Source of the DNA: Janthinobacterium sp. SUN073
GTDB lineage: Bacteria > Pseudomonadota > Gammaproteobacteria > Burkholderiales > Burkholderiaceae_D
Assembly (NCBI RefSeq): GCF_030397665.1
Contig: NZ_JAPUBT010000001.1
Location: 1,072,781 to 1,136,780 of the forward strand
DNA: 64,000 nt
Direction of reading: 5' to 3'
Positions 59,128-64,000 of the stretch are shown here, piece by piece. The position numbers and the translations under genes are program-made. The first letter of the stretch is position 1. Each line of letters begins with the position of its first letter. The notes under the pieces were generated by a model, which saw only the letters and a list, made by a program, of their open reading frames with translations, did not search any database and was not told the DNA's origin.

Positions 59128-62100
59128 TCGTTTCATCGCCACCTGCTGCCAGCGGCGCGGCATCGTCTGGCTGGTACTGTTGTGCGTGACCCTGTACGGC
59201 GTCTATTGCTGGAAGCAGCTGCCCATCGAAGCCTATCCCGACATCGCCGACGTCACCTCGCAGATCGTCACGCAGGTGCCGGGCCTGGGCGCCGAGGAAA
59301 TCGAGCAGCAGATCACGATACCGCTGGAACGCGCCTTGCTGGGCACGCCCGGCATGCATGTGCTGCGCACGCGCAGCCTGTTCGCGCTGTCGCTGATCAC
59401 GGTCGTGTTCGAGGACGGCAGCGACGGCTACTTCACGCGCGAGCGGCTGCAGGAGCGGTTGGCCGGCGTGAACCTGCCCTATGAAGCCAAGCCGGGGCTC
59501 GACCCCTACACTTCGCCCACAGGCGAGATCTACCGCTACACGCTGGAGTCAAAAACACGCTCCCTGCGCGAACTGTCGGAGCTGCAGTTCTGGACGGTCA
59601 TCCCGCGCCTGCAAAAAGTACGCGGCGTGGCCGACGTCAGCAATTTCGGCGGTCTCACCACGCAATTCATGCTGGAACTCGATCCCGCAAAACTGGACAG
59701 CTACGGTTTCTCGCTGGCGCAGGTCAAGGACGCCATCAATGCCAACAACATCAGCGGCGGCGGCAGCGTCATCGACCGCGGCCAGCAATCGTACGTGGTG
59801 CGCGGCGTGGGCTTGCTGCACTCGCTCGACGACATGGGCAACGTGGTCGTCAGCAGCAAGAATGGCGTGCCCGTGCTGGTGAAGGACCTGGGCAAGCTCG
59901 CCTACGGCAACGTGGAGCGGCGCGGCATCCTCGGCAAGGACAACAATCCCGACACCATCGAGGGCATTACCCTGCTACTGAAGGATTTCAATCCCTCCGA
60001 GGCGCTGGCGGGCATCCATGCGGCCGTGGACGACTTGAATAACAATCTGCTGCCGAAAGACGTCAAGGTGGTCGCCTACCTGGATCGCAGCTCGCTGATC
60101 GACGCCACCCTGCACACGGTGGGATTTACCTTGGGCGAAGGCATGCTGCTGGTCGCCCTGGTGCTGCTGCTGTTCCTGGGCAGCCCGCGCGCGGCCGCCA
60201 TCGTGGCGCTGACGATTCCGCTGGCCCTGCTGATCGCCTTCATCTTCATGCACCATTTTAAAATTCCCGCCAACCTGCTGTCGCTGGGCGCGATCGACTT
60301 CGGCATCCTCGTCGACGGCTCCGTGGTGGTGCTGGAAAACATGCTGCGCCGTCGCGAGCGCGAGCAGGAGCGGCCGCTCACCATCCATGACGCGATCGAG
60401 GCAACCCTGCAGGTAGCGCGCCCCATCATGTTCGGCATGGCCGTCATCATCGCCGCCTACCTGCCCCTGTTCGCCTTCCAGCGCATCGAATACAAGCTGT
60501 TCTCGCCCATGGCGTATGCGGTCGGCGCGGCACTCGTGGGGGCGCTGGTGGTGGCGCTGGTGCTGATTCCGGGCCTGGCCTGGCTGGCCTTGCGCAAGCC
60601 GCGCCGCACCTTCCATAACCGCGTGCTGGAACAGCTGGCGGCAGCATATGGCCGCTTCCTCGAGCGCATGGTGGGCAAGAAGCGCTGGGTGGCCGCCGTC
60701 TGCGCCGCCTCGCTGGCAGGGCTGGCCCTGCTGGGCGGCAACATCGGGCGCGACTTCCTGCCCTATCTCGATGAAGGCTCGCTGTGGCTGCAAGTGCAGA
60801 TGCCGCCCGGGATCACCCTGGACAAGGCATCCGAGATGGCCAGCGAACTGCGCCGCGCCGCGCTGGAATTTCCAGAAGTGTCGACCATCGTCACGCAAAC
60901 GGGGCGCAATGACGACGGCACTGATTACTGGACGCCGTCGCACATCGAGGCCAGCGTGGGCCTGCATCCCTATAAAAGCTGGAAGTCGGGCATGAACAAG
61001 CAGCAGCTGATCGCCAAAATGAGCGAGCGCTTCGCCCGCATGCCCGGCTACACGGTGGCCTTCATGCAACCGATGATCGACGGCGTGCAGGATAAATTGT
61101 CGGGCGCGCACAGCGACCTGACGGTGAAGATCTTCGGCGACGACCTCGACGAAGTGCGCGGCATCGCCGGCAGGGTGGCGCAAGCGCTGAAAACAGTCCA
61201 TGGCGCCTCCGACGTGGCGGTGGACGTGGAGCCGCCGCTGCCCAACCTGAAGGTGGAGCTGGACAGGGCAAAGGCGGCCCGCTACGGCATCAACGCGGCC
61301 GACGTGGCCGACCTGATTTCCACCGGTATCGGCGGCGCGCCCATCGGCCAGGTGTACGTGGGAGAGAAGAGCTACGACATCGCCGTGCGCTTCCCCGCCG
61401 AGGTGCGTTCCAGTCCGGACGCCATCGCCAAACTGATGCTGACGGCCGCCAACGGCGCCAAGGTGCCGCTGGCGCAGGTGGCACAGATCGGCACCACCTC
61501 GGGCGAAAGCGTAATCGTGCGCGAAATGGGACGGCGCCACATCATCGTGCGCCTGAACGCCCGCGGACGCGACCTGGCCGGTTTCCTGGCCGAAGCGCGC
61601 CCGCTTGTGGCCAGGACCGTCGCCGACGAGCACCAGCGCATCGGCGTCGAATGGGGCGGCCAGTTCGAGAACCTGCAGCGCGCGCAAAGCCGCCTGGCCA
61701 TCATCTTGCCGATGACCCTGGGCGCCATGTTCCTGCTGCTGTTCGGCCAGTTCCGCAACCTGCGCCAGCCGGCCCTGGTCTTGCTGGCCGTGCCGCTGGC
61801 CATGCTGGGCGGCCTGGCCGCGCTGCACCTGCGCGGCATGACACTGAACGTATCGAGCGCCGTCGGCTTCATCGCCCTGTTCGGCGTGGCCGTGCTGAAC
61901 GCCGTGCTGATGCTGGCGCAGATCAACCGCTTGCGCAGTGAAGAAGGCAAGAGCTTGCGCGACGCCGTGCTCGAAGGCGCGCGCGACCGCATGCGCCCCG
62001 TGCTGATGACGGCCACCGTGGCCGCGCTGGGCCTGACGCCAGCCATGCTGGCCACCGGCCTGGGCAGCGACGTGCAGCGCCCGCTGGCCACGGTGGTGGT

Positions 62101-62224
62101 GGGCGGCCTGGTGACGGCCACCGCCCTGACCCTGCTGCTGTTGCCGGCCCTGTATTACCTGATCGAGGCGCATCTGGAACAACGCCGTAACCACATTGAT
62201 GGAGCATCGCATGACACGCTTTAA
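59120..62224 (+). CDS. Heavy-metal RND efflux pump, CzcA family (divalent-metal type)
   Basis: The 1034-residue proton-driven pump has the HME-RND hallmark in TM4, DFGILVDGSVVVLEN (Asp393 and Asp399), the CzcA form associated with Zn/Co/Ni/Cd rather than the AIAVGAMVDAAIV form of Cu/Ag pumps. The exact metal is uncertain. The N-terminus (QLPIEAYPDIADVTSQIVTQVPGLGAEEIEQQIT) is typical. It overlaps the adaptor stop by 8 bases and is followed by the TolC-type gene, overlapping by 14 bases. The set is therefore adaptor-pump-channel in one transcript. Confidence 0.94.
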   Translation: MVDRFIATCCQRRGIVWLVLLCVTLYGVYCWKQLPIEAYPDIADVTSQIVTQVPGLGAEEIEQQITIPLERALLGTPGMHVLRTRSLFALSLITVVFEDGSDGYFTRERLQERLAGVNLPYEAKPGLDPYTSPTGEIYRYTLESKTRSLRELSELQFWTVIPRLQKVRGVADVSNFGGLTTQFMLELDPAKLDSYGFSLAQVKDAINANNISGGGSVIDRGQQSYVVRGVGLLHSLDDMGNVVVSSKNGVPVLVKDLGKLAYGNVERRGILGKDNNPDTIEGITLLLKDFNPSEALAGIHAAVDDLNNNLLPKDVKVVAYLDRSSLIDATLHTVGFTLGEGMLLVALVLLLFLGSPRAAAIVALTIPLALLIAFIFMHHFKIPANLLSLGAIDFGILVDGSVVVLENMLRRREREQERPLTIHDAIEATLQVARPIMFGMAVIIAAYLPLFAFQRIEYKLFSPMAYAVGAALVGALVVALVLIPGLAWLALRKPRRTFHNRVLEQLAAAYGRFLERMVGKKRWVAAVCAASLAGLALLGGNIGRDFLPYLDEGSLWLQVQMPPGITLDKASEMASELRRAALEFPEVSTIVTQTGRNDDGTDYWTPSHIEASVGLHPYKSWKSGMNKQQLIAKMSERFARMPGYTVAFMQPMIDGVQDKLSGAHSDLTVKIFGDDLDEVRGIAGRVAQALKTVHGASDVAVDVEPPLPNLKVELDRAKAARYGINAADVADLISTGIGGAPIGQVYVGEKSYDIAVRFPAEVRSSPDAIAKLMLTAANGAKVPLAQVAQIGTTSGESVIVREMGRRHIIVRLNARGRDLAGFLAEARPLVARTVADEHQRIGVEWGGQFENLQRAQSRLAIILPMTLGAMFLLLFGQFRNLRQPALVLLAVPLAMLGGLAALHLRGMTLNVSSAVGFIALFGVAVLNAVLMLAQINRLRSEEGKSLRDAVLEGARDRMRPVLMTATVAALGLTPAMLATGLGSDVQRPLATVVVGGLVTATALTLLLLPALYYLIEAHLEQRRNHIDGASHDTL

Positions 62225-63488
62225 CTTGATCCTGGCGGCCTGGCTGATCTCGCCCGCCATCACCGCCGCGCCCCTGACCTTCGACACCTACCTGAGCGCC
62301 GTGGAAACGCACAGCCTGGAGCTGAAAGCGCAAAACGAGAGCATCGGCTCAGCCAGGGCCGGCATCGGCATCGCCGGCCTGCGCCCCGATCCGGAATTGA
62401 CCCTGGGCGCCGCGCGCGAAACGCCGCGTTCGATCGAACGCCGTCCCATCACCTGGACGCCGGCCATCAGCATGGCCATCGAGACGGGCGGCAAGCGCGC
62501 CGCGCGCCTGAAAGCGGCGCGCAGCAATGTCACCGTCGCCGAGGAAACGGTGGCCGGCTTCAGGAGCGAACTGTACGCCACTGCGGCGGCAGCCTATACG
62601 GAAGCGTGCCGCACGCGCGAGGTACTGGTGCGCAAGGAGCACACCATGGCGGCCCTGTCGAAAGTGGTCGAGGCGAACGTGGTGCGGCGCAAGGCAGGCG
62701 ACGTGGGCGGCATCGAGCTGCTGCAGTCGCGCGTGGAACGCGACCAGTTCCAGGCCGAACTGGCGCAGGCACGCAGCGAGGCGCAGGGCGCCATGCTGGA
62801 ACTGTCGCCGCCGCTGGGCCGCCAGCTCGATGCGCTGTTTCCCGACGCGCAGCTGGCCTGCGACTTCACCGCCTTTGCGGGCGGCGACACCGGCACCCTC
62901 GTGCCGCAGGCGCTGCGCGAACGCAGCGACGTGCGCATCGCCCGCGCCACCTTGGACAATCTGCGCGATGGTGCGGCACTGGTGCGCGCCAACCGCTCCG
63001 TCGATCCCACCGTGACGCTGGGCCTCTCCGCCGTGCGCGGCTACCACGACGGCATCGATGCCCATGGCGAAGCGGTGGAAGGGTCGCCCCGTTCGCGCGC
63101 GCTGTCCATCTCGCTGGCCATCCCCATCCCGCTGTCGCGGCGCGACAAGGGCGACGTGGTGCAGGCCGAGGCCGGCGTCACGCAAGCGATACTGGCCTTG
63201 CGCCAGGCCGAGTTGAAAGCCGAAACGGACGTGCGCGCGGCGCAGCTGCATCTGCGCACGGCGCAGGAACGACTGGCGCGCTACCGCGACGGCGTGCTGC
63301 TCGATGCGCAAAAGGTCGTTGACGGCATCCGCCTGTCCTACTTCAGCGGTAATGCCTCGCTGCTGGAATGGCTGGCCGCGCAGCACTCGGCCGACGACGC
63401 CTGGCAGGGCTATCTGCAGGCGCGCGCCGACGTGGCCATCGCCAGCACACAGCTGCAACTGGCCATCGGCCAGCGGCCGCGCTTATAG
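62211..63488 (+). CDS. TolC-family outer membrane channel (CzcC type)
   Basis: The 425-residue protein has a cleavable signal peptide (residues 1-20, ending TAA) and two repeats of the OEP helix pair: LKAQNESIGSARAGIGIAGLRPDPELTLG in the first half and DVVQAEAGVTQAILALRQAEL in the second. It would form the trimeric outer membrane tunnel of the metal efflux system. The start at 62211 has GGAG seven bases upstream, overlapping the pump gene. It has CzcC-like length. A GC-rich hairpin (CCGGCGCGG...CCGCACCGG) follows. Confidence 0.92.
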   Translation: MTRFNLILAAWLISPAITAAPLTFDTYLSAVETHSLELKAQNESIGSARAGIGIAGLRPDPELTLGAARETPRSIERRPITWTPAISMAIETGGKRAARLKAARSNVTVAEETVAGFRSELYATAAAAYTEACRTREVLVRKEHTMAALSKVVEANVVRRKAGDVGGIELLQSRVERDQFQAELAQARSEAQGAMLELSPPLGRQLDALFPDAQLACDFTAFAGGDTGTLVPQALRERSDVRIARATLDNLRDGAALVRANRSVDPTVTLGLSAVRGYHDGIDAHGEAVEGSPRSRALSISLAIPIPLSRRDKGDVVQAEAGVTQAILALRQAELKAETDVRAAQLHLRTAQERLARYRDGVLLDAQKVVDGIRLSYFSGNASLLEWLAAQHSADDAWQGYLQARADVAIASTQLQLAIGQRPRL

Positions 63489-63557
63489 CGGAAGGGGGAA
63501 GGTAGAACGAAGAGATGCCGGCGCGGCAATGCCGCACCGGTCATCAGGAACGGGCAA

Positions 63558-63764
63558 TTACTGCGGCTGGGCGGGAGCGTCGCCTTCGGCGGCCGGATCA
63601 GCGTCAACGTCGGCGTCGTCCGCTTCCGGCTCATCGCCCTCGCTGCCATCGGCAGCCTTGGGATTGTTTTTCGCTTCCAGCTTGCGCCTGGCTTTTTCCT
63701 CGGCTTTCTTCTTCTTTTCCAGCTCTTTTTGCCGTTTTTCGTATTGGAAATTTGTCTTGGCCAT
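63558..63764 (-). CDS. Small charged protein, conserved in the group, unknown function
   Basis: A 68-residue protein with a strongly basic, helical N-terminal half (KTNFQYEKRQKELEKKKKAEEK) and an acidic, disordered C-terminal half (GDEPEADDADVDADP). No domain is known to me. A good ribosome binding site (AAGAGGTAGTAA) precedes the ATG, which supports expression. It may bind nucleic acid or ribosomes through the basic part, but this is conjecture. It lies between TolC-type and xerD genes. Confidence 0.7.
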   Translation of the reverse strand: MAKTNFQYEKRQKELEKKKKAEEKARRKLEAKNNPKAADGSEGDEPEADDADVDADPAAEGDAPAQPQ

Positions 63765-63844
63765 TTACTACCTCTTTAGTTTTTAGATGTTACAGATAAG
63801 CACATAAGGCACATTATGACGTAATTGGACCAAACACCAAATGT

Positions 63845-64000
63845 TTAGCCTCGCGGATGATGCTGCGCATGCAGCAGTTTCAGCCGTTCACGGGCCACAT
63901 GCGTGTAAATCTGCGTGGTGGAGATATCGGAGTGCCCCAGTAACAATTGCACAACACGCAAGTCCGCGCCATGGTTCAGCAAATGGGTGGCGAACGCGTG
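63845..64000 (-). CDS. xerD: Tyrosine recombinase XerD, 3' part (cut by window edge)
   Basis: The 51 residues present end the chromosome-dimer resolving recombinase: [20 protein letters not shown] then [20 protein letters not shown] and [12 protein letters not shown]. They nearly match E. coli XerD. The GHS box and nucleophile Tyr (IYTH) are included. It acts with XerC at dif, under FtsK control. The 5' part lies beyond the right end. It is a housekeeping gene, not linked to the island at 10-13 kb. Confidence 0.95.
   Translation of the reverse strand, partial: HAFATHLLNHGADLRVVQLLLGHSDISTTQIYTHVARERLKLLHAQHHPRG

Noticed and set aside
63845-64000. Tyrosine recombinase as evidence of a second mobile element
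   Set aside because: The C-terminal sequence is that of housekeeping XerD, almost identical in pattern to the E. coli protein, and not a phage or island integrase.

Overview
The window looks like a chromosomal segment of a GC-rich betaproteobacterium of the Oxalobacteraceae, most like Janthinobacterium or a close relative such as Duganella or Massilia. This rests on the rpsU-yqeY-dnaG-rpoD order with a tRNA-Ile2 gene behind rpoD, a PEP-CTERM surface protein, a BPSL0067-type protein, and codon use and protein sequences typical of that family. The assignment is made by eye, not by a search. Most of the window is ordinary, densely packed chromosome.

Layout. 0.2-9.6 kb: an RhlE-type RNA helicase, a small oxidoreductase-like protein, a chemoreceptor with a CheR-docking tail, a Crp/Fnr regulator, a GFA-family zinc protein, a probable type VI amidase effector and immunity pair (BPSL0067/Tae2-like and STY0301/Tai2-like), pdxJ, a HAD nucleotidase and a DUF2726 protein. 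9.6-13.1 kb: an FKBP isomerase, then a small tRNA-associated genomic island. The island is bounded by a degenerate copy of the tRNA-Ile2 3' end on the left and the intact tRNA on the right. It carries one AT-rich metallo-beta-lactamase-fold gene, the frameshifted tail of a tyrosine integrase, and an IS481-family insertion.

13.1-27.0 kb: the macromolecular synthesis cluster (rpsU, yqeY, dnaG, rpoD), a PEP-CTERM protein, a HI0933-type flavoprotein, ybiB, aroG, a NirD-like Rieske-fold protein, tsaD and eutBC. 27.0-36.8 kb: ten genes on the minus strand, nearly all overlapping by 4-8 bases. They are a ketoacyl synthase III/OleA-like enzyme, an OleD-like reductase, an MBL hydrolase, an F390-synthetase-related adenylating enzyme, a PAP2 membrane enzyme, a sterol-desaturase-type hydroxylase and a fatty acid desaturase. 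A 66-base gap with a palindromic operator follows, then a GbsR/MarR regulator, a DUF4166 protein and a membrane-anchored SDR. I read this as a candidate undescribed lipid or secondary-metabolite pathway, and it is the most interesting part of the window.

36.8-49.6 kb: a voltage-gated-type K+ channel with a zinc ribbon, a Kef-type antiporter, a YdjM-like membrane hydrolase, a DUF2157/DUF4401 pair, DUF427, an FrnE-like DsbA protein, plsY, ybaK, an EEP-family hydrolase and a PAS-GGDEF-EAL protein. 49.9-63.5 kb: an HAE1-type RND pump with its adaptor, an MgtC-type protein, and a two-component system divergent from a CzcCBA-type divalent-metal efflux operon (adaptor, pump, TolC-family channel). 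The right edge cuts through xerD.

The window contains no rRNA, CRISPR array, origin or complete prophage that I can see. Starts were moved inward from the longest open frame wherever a ribosome binding site or family alignment argued for it.
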